From JAWLBW01 sp041687475 (lineage in GTDB: Bacteria; J088; JAWLBW01): a stretch of DNA of 9,603 bases. A program made the position numbers and the translations under genes. The stretch lies in the NCBI GenBank assembly GCA_041687475.1, contig JAWLBW010000175.1:1-9603 (forward strand). Direction: 5' to 3'. Within the stretch, counting starts at the first letter, position 1, and every line of letters starts with the position of its first letter. Of the stretch, positions 1 through 4,850 are shown piece by piece. The notes under the pieces are model-generated. The model was not told where the DNA came from and did not search any database. It was given only the letters and a program-made list of their open reading frames with translations.

Positions 1-59
1 CCTGGGATCGCGACGAGCAGGTACGCGTCAAGACCGATCGCGGCCTCACGCGCGAGTAG
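1..59 (+). CDS. 3' end of an unidentified + strand gene (partial)
   Basis: Frame 3 reads WDRDEQVRVKTDRGLTRE and stops at TAG (57-59). The 18 visible codons are almost all G/C at the third base, like the clear genes here, and the peptide is hydrophilic as expected for a C-terminus. A perfect inverted repeat follows 8 bases after the stop. Frames 1 and 2 also lack early stops, so the choice rests on codon character and on the stop lying just before the terminator-like hairpin. Too little is present to name a function. Confidence 0.45.
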   Translation, partial: WDRDEQVRVKTDRGLTRE

Positions 60-67
60 CACACGAA

Positions 68-98
68 TCGAGTTGCGGTGAGGCTCACCGCAACTCGA
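68..98. terminator. Bidirectional terminator-like inverted repeat
   Basis: Bases 68-81 pair perfectly with 85-98 (14 bp, 3-base loop GGC). The element lies between the stop of the partial + strand gene (59) and the end of the convergent GNAT gene, and it contains that gene's stop codon (85-87) and its last codons. Neither side has a good T-run, so termination would depend on stem strength or on Rho. The position favours a shared terminator for two convergent genes. Confidence 0.6.
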
Positions 99-615
99 GG
101 CTTACCGCGAGTGCGTCGCCTCCCGACCACCGGCGGTGCACGGGCAGCCCGGAATGGTCGAAAACGCGCAGCATGGGCCCATTGTCGGCCAGCACCTCTG
201 CCTCGAAGCGGGCAACCCCCTTTTCACGCGCGACGGCCGTCAGGTGCCGCATGAGCACCGTACCCACCCCATGGTGTTGCCAGTCGTCGGCAACCGCGAA
301 CGCCACCTCGGCCACCCGGGGCTCGTCGGGTCGCCTGATGTACCGGGCAATACCGATGCCCTCCTCTCCCCCCTCTTTCGGCACGATGACGGCCAGCGCC
401 ACATGCCCCACGAAATCGACTTCGGTCAGGTAGCGCAGCTCGTCGGCGCTCAATTCCTTCTTCGCGCAGAAAAAGCGGTGGTACAGACTTTCGGGGCGTT
501 GCCGGCGGAAGGCCTGGTCGAGCGTTTCCCGGTCGCTTCCGGTTACGTCGCGCACTATGACGGGCGTTCCGTCAGGCAGAGTATCTTCGGCCCTGTAGCG
601 GTAGGTCTCGCCCAT
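85..615 (-). CDS. GNAT-family N-acetyltransferase
   Basis: A 176-residue single-domain GNAT enzyme, expected to be cytoplasmic and to transfer acetyl from acetyl-CoA to an amine. The acetyl-CoA loop is visible as Q113-H-H-G-V-G118 after the strand VAEVAFAVADDW, followed by helix LMRHLTAVAREKG and the strand FEAEVLADNGPML. The N-terminal part (LPDGTPVIVRDV, then PESLYHRFF and LTEVDFVGHVALAV) matches the GNAT module found at the C-terminus of Pat-type protein acetyltransferases, here standing alone without an acyl-CoA synthetase-like or cNMP-binding part. Substrate is therefore unknown; protein lysine is one possibility. The ATG at 613-615 has no clear Shine-Dalgarno. The gene follows 693-1133 on the same strand but a strong hairpin lies between, so it is probably transcribed separately or by read-through. 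Its terminal codons form one arm of the hairpin at 68-98. Confidence 0.88.
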   Translation of the reverse strand: MGETYRYRAEDTLPDGTPVIVRDVTGSDRETLDQAFRRQRPESLYHRFFCAKKELSADELRYLTEVDFVGHVALAVIVPKEGGEEGIGIARYIRRPDEPRVAEVAFAVADDWQHHGVGTVLMRHLTAVAREKGVARFEAEVLADNGPMLRVFDHSGLPVHRRWSGGDALAVSLELR

Positions 616-653
616 GCAACCAGCAAAGACGAATGAGGCGGGTACGACAAGAG

Positions 654-679
654 CAGAGGCCCGCCGGGGCGGGCCTCTG
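654..679 (-). terminator. Hairpin terminator after the 693-1133 gene
   Basis: Bases 654-664 pair perfectly with 669-679 (11 bp, very GC-rich, 4-base loop), 13 bases beyond the stop of the 693-1133 gene. Read on the minus strand the stem is followed by CTCTTGTCGT, a weak U-tract. It sits in the 77-bp gap before the GNAT gene and probably ends or attenuates transcription into it. Confidence 0.6.
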
Positions 680-692
680 AAGAACGGGCAGG

Positions 693-1133
693 TCAGATTT
701 TGACGCGATAGGCTTCGAGTTCGGCCTTGGCCTCGCGAAGCTTGGCTTCGATGGTTCTGCGCAGCGTCTTCGAAACCTCGATGAGCGCGCCCAGTTCCAT
801 TCCTGCCATCTGTTTTTCCATCTCGGCCACCTCGGGCGACCTGCCGCGGGGCGAACGCGCCGGTCGAACCTGCTGCCTGGCAGAGGCCGCCTTTGCCGCC
901 GCAGCAGCCTTTCGCCGGGCCTTTCGGGGCGCCCTGCGGGCAATGGCGAAAAAGTCTTTCAGGGCTTCATCGCGTGCAATAACGCTGTTGAGATAGGCAG
1001 GCGTCATGTCGGTCGCCTCGGCGGCACGGGCCTTGCGGTCGTTGCTCTTCAGCGAATCCCAGTCGGCCGGCGGATTCTCGCGGAACGCATGCAGGCGTGC
1101 CATTTTGCTATTACTGTCTGGGGTACGAGCCAT
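693..1133 (-). CDS. Unrecognised basic protein with possible HTH, Ala/Lys/Arg linker and C-terminal coiled coil
   Basis: A 146-residue protein I cannot assign to a family. Three parts are visible. Residues 33-58 (RKARAAEATDMTPAYLNSVI, then ARDEAL) have the spacing of a helix-turn-helix of the Cro/C1 or YdaS kind, with Asp where Gly is usual in the turn. Residues 66-100 are a low-complexity Ala/Lys/Arg/Pro segment (RRAPRKARRKAAAAAKAA) like histone H1-type or nucleic-acid-binding tails. Residues 101-143 are heptad-like and charged (VAEMEKQMAGMELGALIEV, LRRTIEAKLREAKAELEAY), suggesting a coiled coil. DNA binding is an inference from these parts. Start: ATG at 1131-1133 gives the full length, without a clear Shine-Dalgarno; Met11 (ATG at 1101-1103) is an alternative and also lacks one. 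The gene is divergent from the dienoyl-CoA reductase across an AT-rich region and ends at a hairpin, so it is likely monocistronic. Confidence 0.72.
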   Translation of the reverse strand: MARTPDSNSKMARLHAFRENPPADWDSLKSNDRKARAAEATDMTPAYLNSVIARDEALKDFFAIARRAPRKARRKAAAAAKAASARQQVRPARSPRGRSPEVAEMEKQMAGMELGALIEVSKTLRRTIEAKLREAKAELEAYRVKI

Positions 1134-1250
1134 TATGTATTATCTTATTGGAATGTTGAAAAAGAACAGAATGTAAAACCTATAGGGAAGTATATACAAC
1201 GACTTATTGCATCAGCAACAGCTTTCTTGCGTTTATTGTACGTCATATGA
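1134..1250. promoter_or_regulatory. AT-rich divergent control region
   Basis: By hand count bases 1134-1245 are about one third G+C, far below the flanking genes. On the minus strand TTGCTG (1213-1218) and TATATA (1191-1196) with a 16-bp spacer form a weak sigma70-like promoter candidate for the 693-1133 gene; TTGTAT and TACATT further downstream are a second option. On the plus strand only a weak pair is seen (TTTCTT at 1223-1228, TATGAA at 1246-1251, 17-bp spacer) that could serve the reductase gene. The region as a whole is more secure than any one promoter. Confidence 0.5.
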
Positions 1251-1322
1251 AAGGCGCCCTTCCCGTCTGCTTCGGCATGCAGCAACCTGTCGCCTGTGCG
1301 CCCCTTCTGTGGTACGCTCACC

Positions 1323-1337
1323 CTTCAACCGTTGAAG
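1323..1337 (+). promoter_or_regulatory. Palindrome overlapping the reductase ribosome binding site
   Basis: CTTCAACCGTTGAAG is a perfect 7-bp inverted repeat around a single C (1330). It lies 9 bases before the reductase ATG and its right arm contains GAAG of the Shine-Dalgarno. The one-base loop argues against an RNA hairpin with all pairs formed, so a dimeric repressor operator is the more natural reading, though chance cannot be excluded for 7-bp arms. Confidence 0.3.
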
Positions 1338-1340
1338 AGG
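1334..1340 (+). promoter_or_regulatory. Ribosome binding site fixing the reductase start
   Basis: GAAGAGG lies 6 bases before ATG 1347. It abuts the in-frame ATG at 1341 with no spacing, and the ATG at 1296 has no comparable site, so 1347 is the preferred start. Confidence 0.7.
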
Positions 1341-1346
1341 ATGACC

Positions 1347-2144
1347 ATGAGCATTTTCAGGAATGACGTACTGCAGGGCCGGGTTGCCCTGATTACCGGC
1401 GGCGCGACGGGCATCTGCAAAGGCATTGCCCGCACCTATCTCGAACACGGCGCCAAAGTCGTCATCACAAGCCGCAAGCAGGAAAATCTCGATGCGGCCG
1501 TCAAGGAACTCGAAGGCGCCGGCGAAGTATTCGCCGTGGCCGCCGACGTGCGTAACCCCGAGCAGGTCGAAGCGGCCGTTACGGCCACCGTCGAGCGCTT
1601 CGGGCACCTCGACACCGTCATCAACGGTGCCGCAGGCAACTTTCTCTGCCCGGCGGCGCAACTCTCGTACAATGCTTTCCGTACCGTGCTCGAAATCGAC
1701 ACCATGGGCACCTTTAACGTGTCGAAGGCCGCATTCGAGCACCTGGTAAAGGCCGGCGAGAACGGACGCGACCCCGGCATCATCAACATCTCGGCCACCC
1801 TGCACTACATGGGAACCCCCATGCAGGCTCACGTCTCGGCCGCCAAAGCCGGCATCGACGCCCTCATGCGCAATCTCGCCGTCGAATGGGGGCCGATGGG
1901 TATTCGCGTCAACAATATCGCCCCCGGCCCCATCGGCGACACCGAAGGCATGCGAAGGCTTGCCCCGGGCGACGACATTACCAAGGCCATGACCGAGCGC
2001 ATTCCGCTGAAGCGCTTCGGTAAGGTCCAGGAAATTGCCGACATGGCGGTCTACCTCTCGTCGCCGGCGGCCGTTTACATTACGGGCGCCATCATGGTAG
2101 TCGACGGCGGCCACTGGCTCTCGACGCAGGGCTTTTCCATGTAA
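1347..2144 (+). CDS. Short-chain dehydrogenase, 2,4-dienoyl-CoA reductase (DECR2-like)
   Basis: A 265-residue classical-length SDR resembling peroxisomal-type 2,4-dienoyl-CoA reductases (DECR2), which use NADPH to reduce 2,4-dienoyl-CoA esters to 3-enoyl-CoA so that polyunsaturated fatty acids can enter beta-oxidation. Visible: Rossmann glycine loop TGGATGICKGIA (17-28); SRK after the second strand (42-44), typical of NADPH preference; NGAAGNFLCPA (93-103) and EIDTMGTFNVS (117-126), both very close to DECR2; SATL (149-152); K167; and NNIAPGPIGDTEG (189-201). The Tyr of the usual SDR YxxxK is replaced by Val163, as expected in this subfamily. No acyl-CoA dehydrogenase, thiolase or isomerase lies nearby, so it appears to be a stand-alone auxiliary enzyme. 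It is monocistronic, with its own terminator at 2182-2207. The main alternative is another 3-oxoacyl/enoyl SDR, but the DECR2 signatures make this unlikely. Confidence 0.9.
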   Translation: MSIFRNDVLQGRVALITGGATGICKGIARTYLEHGAKVVITSRKQENLDAAVKELEGAGEVFAVAADVRNPEQVEAAVTATVERFGHLDTVINGAAGNFLCPAAQLSYNAFRTVLEIDTMGTFNVSKAAFEHLVKAGENGRDPGIINISATLHYMGTPMQAHVSAAKAGIDALMRNLAVEWGPMGIRVNNIAPGPIGDTEGMRRLAPGDDITKAMTERIPLKRFGKVQEIADMAVYLSSPAAVYITGAIMVVDGGHWLSTQGFSM

Positions 2145-2181
2145 GTGGAAATCGGCCCGCCCGTTGAGACGGACATTTCAA

Positions 2182-2207
2182 AAAAGCCGCCCCTCGGGGC
2201 GGCTTTT
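2182..2207 (+). terminator. Intrinsic terminator of the reductase gene
   Basis: An A-tract runs into a perfect GC-rich stem (AAAAGCCGCCC with GGGCGGCTTTT) closed by loop CTCG, followed by TTTTCTGTTT. It starts 38 bases after the reductase stop. The opposite strand also has a T-run after the stem, so it could work in both directions and protect against read-through from the convergent HEPN unit. Confidence 0.9.
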
Positions 2208-2230
2208 CTGTTTGCGGACGACGCACGGCG

Positions 2231-2310
2231 TGACCGGTAAGCCGACCCGCGTCCACAGTGATTCAAGGCCCTCACCGTTCGCATTGAGCCTGTCGAAATG
2301 CGGGCGGATG
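2231..2310 (+). repeat. Direct repeat copy 1 with REP-like stem-loop core
   Basis: About 80 bp, repeated at 2361-2440 with 8 mismatches by hand alignment; bases 2260-2300 are identical in both copies. The core has 2275-2285 pairing with 2297-2307 (11 pairs, two of them G-T) around the 11-base loop GAGCCTGTCGA. The TGAGCCTGTCGAA core resembles a GAGCYTGTCGAA motif that I recall from dispersed REP-like palindromes in many proteobacterial genomes. It lies in a convergent intergenic region, the usual home of such elements. The assignment to REP elements is from memory of the motif. Confidence 0.7.
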
Positions 2311-2322
2311 CACGAGCATCCG
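2305..2322. other. Small perfect hairpin at the edge of repeat copy 1
   Basis: CGGATGC (2305-2311) pairs with GCATCCG (2316-2322) around ACGA. It overlaps the last bases of repeat copy 1, and its right arm has no counterpart after copy 2, where the HEPN gene begins. It may be part of a composite palindromic element; no independent function is evident. The rest of the spacer between the copies (2323-2360) shows nothing recognisable beyond the short palindrome GCACGTGC. Confidence 0.35.
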
Positions 2323-2360
2323 TTCACCTGCCGCACGTGCATGCTTCAACGGGATCAGCA

Positions 2361-2440
2361 TGACCGGCAACGGGACCCGCGTCCACGGCGATTCAAGGCC
2401 CTCACCGTTCGCATTGAGCCTGTCGAAATGGGGGCGGATC
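2361..2440 (+). repeat. Direct repeat copy 2 with REP-like stem-loop core
   Basis: Second copy of the 2231-2310 repeat, offset by exactly 130 bases with no insertions or deletions between them. Base 2431 is G where copy 1 has C, which breaks one pair of the core stem. Identity ends at 2439, on the last base of the HEPN gene's stop codon (2439-2441), so the element was inserted or kept right up to that gene's end without entering its coding part. Confidence 0.7.
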
Positions 2441-2795
2441 AGTGTTCGAGGACTCGCGAAACGGCATCGCGCACGGCCTCGGCGGCGCCGTACGCGGCCC
2501 GTGCCTCTTCCTCGGTAGCCGATTCGGCCCCGGCAAAACCGTCGAGCATGGCCCACGATTCATCAGGGGAAAAGGAAGACACGCGCTTCTGCAGCTCGCC
2601 GGCCAACTGAAGGATGCGGGGCGCCGGCTCGGGTTCGCCGGTCTGCACCAACGCGGCCTGCAGAAACTTGACCGCCGCCTGGCGGGCATACCGGGCAGCG
2701 TCGAGCCAGATGCGACTCTGTAGATTGGCCTGGGCAATCGAAAGGTCGAAGACCGCGCGTTCGAACCAACCCCAGGCCTCGGAGGTCAACGGCAT
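2439..2795 (-). CDS. HEPN-domain protein
   Basis: A 118-residue, mostly helical protein. Residues 9-50 (GWFERAVFDLSIAQANLQ, then WLDAARYARQAAVKFLQAALV) match the HEPN pattern of a helix, a short loop and the conserved Y/F-x-x-QAA-x-K helix. Residues 56-73 (EPAPRILQLAGELQKRVS) match the following helix, and 96-118 form the usual C-terminal helix. HEPN proteins act as RNases in toxin-antitoxin and other defence systems or as non-catalytic partners of MNT nucleotidyltransferases. The Rx4-6H catalytic motif is not evident (the nearest is R114-V-L-E-H118), so RNase activity is doubtful. No nucleotidyltransferase gene is adjacent. The start codon overlaps the stop of the upstream gene by one base (TGATG), implying translational coupling. 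Family call is fairly firm; role unknown. Confidence 0.75.
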   Translation of the reverse strand: MPLTSEAWGWFERAVFDLSIAQANLQSRIWLDAARYARQAAVKFLQAALVQTGEPEPAPRILQLAGELQKRVSSFSPDESWAMLDGFAGAESATEEEARAAYGAAEAVRDAVSRVLEH

Positions 2796-3199
2796 CAGGC
2801 TTCGTCCTCAATGACGTTGTCGACTTCGACGATGCGTTGCTTCCGGTCGAGGTATTTCCGGCCGTAAATGAGCTGGCCCACGACGTCGTGCAGGCTTTCC
2901 TTGAACTCGGGCTGCAGGGAAACATGCGCGCCCTGCACCTCGAAAATCGAGCCTTTGATCGACCACGAGAAGTGGTGCCACTGATCGGGCGTCAACAGCG
3001 CCTGCACGACGACGGGCAAACGGTTGTAGCTGCGGTCGGAAAACCGCGCCCGGAACATGTCGGGGCTGCCGAGAAACTCGGCCGACGCGCCTTCGATTTC
3101 ACTGACCACATCGCCGACGACCGTGGTGACCTTTCGCACCAGCGCATTGTCGGCCACGACCTTCATGGCCGCCGATTTTACGGAACCGAGAATTTTCAT
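2795..3199 (-). CDS. Unrecognised 134-residue protein coupled to the HEPN gene
   Basis: I do not recognise a family. There is no signal peptide or membrane segment. Residues 1-40 are probably helical, with K/V/A-rich amphipathic character (KSAAMKVVADNALVRKVTTVV). The middle (60-90) is richer in strand formers and aromatic residues (PDQWHHFSWSIKGSIFEVQG), and the C-terminus is acidic (VDNVIEDEA). It has a TTGACG/TAGAAA promoter upstream and a modest Shine-Dalgarno (AGG in GGCAGGT, 9 bases before ATG), so it is the first gene of a two-gene unit with the HEPN protein. The one-base stop/start overlap suggests the two proteins are made together and may interact, as in HEPN toxin-antitoxin pairs, but nothing here resembles an MNT nucleotidyltransferase. 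Confidence 0.75.
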   Translation of the reverse strand: MKILGSVKSAAMKVVADNALVRKVTTVVGDVVSEIEGASAEFLGSPDMFRARFSDRSYNRLPVVVQALLTPDQWHHFSWSIKGSIFEVQGAHVSLQPEFKESLHDVVGQLIYGRKYLDRKQRIVEVDNVIEDEA

Positions 3200-3220
3200 A
3201 GAAGACTACCTGCCTTTTTG

Positions 3221-3249
3221 TTTCTAGCAGTAAGCCTTCGTGTCGTCAA
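3221..3249 (-). promoter_or_regulatory. Sigma70-like promoter of the HEPN unit
   Basis: Read on the minus strand: -35 TTGACG (3244-3249), 17-bp spacer, -10 TAGAAA (3221-3226). Five of six and four of six consensus bases match. Transcription would begin near 3214, giving a leader of about 15 bases carrying the GGCAGGT ribosome binding site before ATG 3199. Confidence 0.6.
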
Positions 3250-3367
3250 CCCCGTACCCGTGCCGGCTTCGTCTGCCGGTCGACGGCTCGGGTTGCGACA
3301 ACTCTTCACCAGCTACCCGCCATATAACCACCCCGCACCACCACGGCGGCCATGCCACCTGCCCGAA

Positions 3368-3396
3368 TTGACCCCGCGATACCATGGTCTCATGAT
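3368..3396 (+). promoter_or_regulatory. Sigma70-like promoter of the lipoprotein gene
   Basis: -35 TTGACC (3368-3373), 17-bp spacer, -10 CATGAT (3391-3396). Transcription would begin near 3403, downstream of the in-frame ATGs at 3392 and 3395. This favours ATG 3431 as the true start. The rest of 3200-3430 shows no gene. Confidence 0.5.
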
Positions 3397-3420
3397 GGAA
3401 ACAGGGCAAACCTCATCGAC

Positions 3421-3426
3421 GGTGAT
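3421..3426 (+). promoter_or_regulatory. Ribosome binding site supporting start 3431
   Basis: GGTGAT is complementary to the inner part of the anti-Shine-Dalgarno and lies 4 bases before ATG 3431. A competing purine run GGGGGAAG lies before ATG 3488, but that start would leave no charged n-region ahead of the hydrophobic core. Confidence 0.45.
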
Positions 3427-3430
3427 CATC

Positions 3431-4831
3431 ATGCAGCCTGAAGCAAAAACAGCGGCCCGACATGCAGTGACAGCACACGGGGGAAGAATGTTCGGAATTG
3501 CCTTGTGGGCGGGAATCATCATGGCCTGCGGGTCGTCTCACGCCGAATCGGCGGCCTCGGCAGCCGAAGACGCGATTCCCGACTTGGCCGATGGCGGGCA
3601 GTCGGGTTCCCATAATCCCGACAACGGCTCGAACGACGGCGCGGGTCTGGACGACGGCGTCGAACATGAAGCCGAGGCGCCCCACGGTCAAGACGAAACA
3701 CTGGCTGTGTACGAACTGCTCGAACTTGAAACCAACTTCGCCATGGAAGCGTGCCGCAGCCTGGAACTGCGCGACACGGTTTCCATCGGTTCGACAAGCG
3801 GCGTGCCGGGCATGCGTGAAAGCCCGGGACTTACCGGATCGGTGGCCGCCCCCGACCTGCTGGTCGGCGACGCCGTCGAAATCGAAGGCACGGCCGAAAC
3901 CGTCGTCGACGCCTGCACGCTTCCGGCCCTGACGTACGTCGAAGGAAGAGTATCGGCCAGGCACCGGGTGCAGGACCACGGCAACCGCGTCATCGACACC
4001 CCGGTGACCCTGCGCGGGCCGGCGCATCGCTTCGACAGCCTGACCATAGCGGCGGGGGGAAGACTGCAGGTCACGGCGCCCACGTATATCGTGGCCGATG
4101 AAATTCGCCTTTCGGGCGATGCCGGGCTGGCCGACTATGCCACCGACGTACGCATTTTCGCCGACCGAATCGTCATTGAAGGCTCGGCAACCCTGCGGGG
4201 ACGGGTCGTGGCCAACCGGGCCGAAATACACGACGATGCCGTGGTAACCGGGTCGATTCTCGCCAACGAGGCCGTGGCCGACGGCCGCGCACGGGTGGCC
4301 TGGGCCACCATTCTGGCCGCTGCGGGGTTTCACCATTCATGCCGTGAGTTCAGTCGCGCCGATATTGACCTGCACCGGGTTTATCTCGTACCCCATGAGC
4401 GTCTTGCCGCAGGCGAGATTACCGCTGCCGCGGTCGCGCTCGGCATTGATGAACTACGCCCCTTTCTGCAGGGCGTGACGGGGCGGGTCGGCAATCCGGC
4501 AGATTACGAAGCCCTGCTCGCCTCGCCCGATTTCCGTTGGATCGGCCATTTCCTGCACACCGGCAACAGCGTGCACCTGAACGGCGACAACGAACTGTTC
4601 ATCGGTTTCTATGGTCCGCAGACCGATGCAGGCCTGGTGGCCTTTGCCAACGGGTATCAGGAGGCCAGACTCGACTATGTCGCACGCATGGACGAGACGT
4701 CGATGTTCGCCGGTACCGACGCCCGCATGACGCCCGAACTGCTGCGCGTTGCCAACGGTCTTTGCGAAGATCCCTACGTTTTCGCCTCGCATCCCGATGT
4801 CATGCCGTTGGATGGAGTCGGGTTGAATTGA
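3431..4831 (+). CDS. Putative lipoprotein with acidic linker and beta-solenoid-like repeats
   Basis: A 466-residue exported protein, no family recognised. Residues 1-33 form a signal peptide: a basic n-region (K6, R10, R19), a hydrophobic core FGIALWAGII and a lipobox-like I-M-A-C33. Residues 39-100 are low-complexity and rich in Asp, Glu and Gly, a likely surface linker. Residues about 120-298 alternate short strands and turns (DLLVGDAVEIEGTAETVVDA, DSLTIAAGGRLQVTA, IRLSGDA, DRIVIEGSATLRGRVVANRAEIHDDAVVTGSILANEAV), as in bactofilin-like or hexapeptide-like beta-solenoids. Residues 304-466 form a separate globular part with conspicuous HFLHTGNSVHLNGDNELFIGF (373-393). Beyond C33 there are four Cys (108, 162, 304, 445), an even number that would allow disulfides. 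The frame extends upstream to 2837, but that part is antisense to another gene. It has its own promoter and converges with mtgA. An envelope structural or adhesion role is only inference. Confidence 0.78.
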   Translation: MQPEAKTAARHAVTAHGGRMFGIALWAGIIMACGSSHAESAASAAEDAIPDLADGGQSGSHNPDNGSNDGAGLDDGVEHEAEAPHGQDETLAVYELLELETNFAMEACRSLELRDTVSIGSTSGVPGMRESPGLTGSVAAPDLLVGDAVEIEGTAETVVDACTLPALTYVEGRVSARHRVQDHGNRVIDTPVTLRGPAHRFDSLTIAAGGRLQVTAPTYIVADEIRLSGDAGLADYATDVRIFADRIVIEGSATLRGRVVANRAEIHDDAVVTGSILANEAVADGRARVAWATILAAAGFHHSCREFSRADIDLHRVYLVPHERLAAGEITAAAVALGIDELRPFLQGVTGRVGNPADYEALLASPDFRWIGHFLHTGNSVHLNGDNELFIGFYGPQTDAGLVAFANGYQEARLDYVARMDETSMFAGTDARMTPELLRVANGLCEDPYVFASHPDVMPLDGVGLN

Positions 4832-4850
4832 CGCGGCGTCTAGAGCCGCG
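4832..4850. terminator. Short shared hairpin between convergent stops
   Basis: CGCGGC (4832-4837) pairs with GCCGCG (4845-4850) around a 7-base loop. It starts one base after the lipoprotein stop and its loop and right arm hold the stop (4840-4842) and last codons of mtgA. No T-run is present in either direction, so it is a weak terminator candidate, but no other is available in the 8-bp gap. Confidence 0.4.

Noticed and set aside
136..636. + strand open frame opposite the GNAT gene
   Set aside because: It is the antisense of a clear acetyltransferase in GC-rich DNA, with no recognisable domain.
1296..1346. Earlier in-frame ATG (1296) for the reductase
   Set aside because: It adds residues foreign to the family and lacks a ribosome binding site, while GAAGAGG is correctly spaced before 1347.
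1233..2114. Long minus-strand open frame opposite the reductase
   Set aside because: The plus-strand SDR motifs are unambiguous; the antisense product is Gly/His/Asp-rich and featureless.
2231..2440. CRISPR-like repeat-spacer array
   Set aside because: Only two long repeats with mismatches, a 50-bp spacer and no cas genes; a REP-like or duplicated element fits better.
2164..2610. + strand open frame through the terminator, both repeats and into the HEPN gene
   Set aside because: It begins at the foot of a strong terminator, translates the repeat DNA and overlaps the HEPN gene; it has no protein-like features.
2837..3430. Upstream extension of the lipoprotein reading frame
   Set aside because: This part is antisense to the well-supported 134-residue gene (2795-3199), and a promoter with a 17-bp spacer and the signal peptide place the start near 3431.
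3413..4336. Long minus-strand open frame opposite the lipoprotein
   Set aside because: Its translation is His/Gly/Arg-rich shadow sequence, whereas the plus strand has a signal peptide and ordered repeats.
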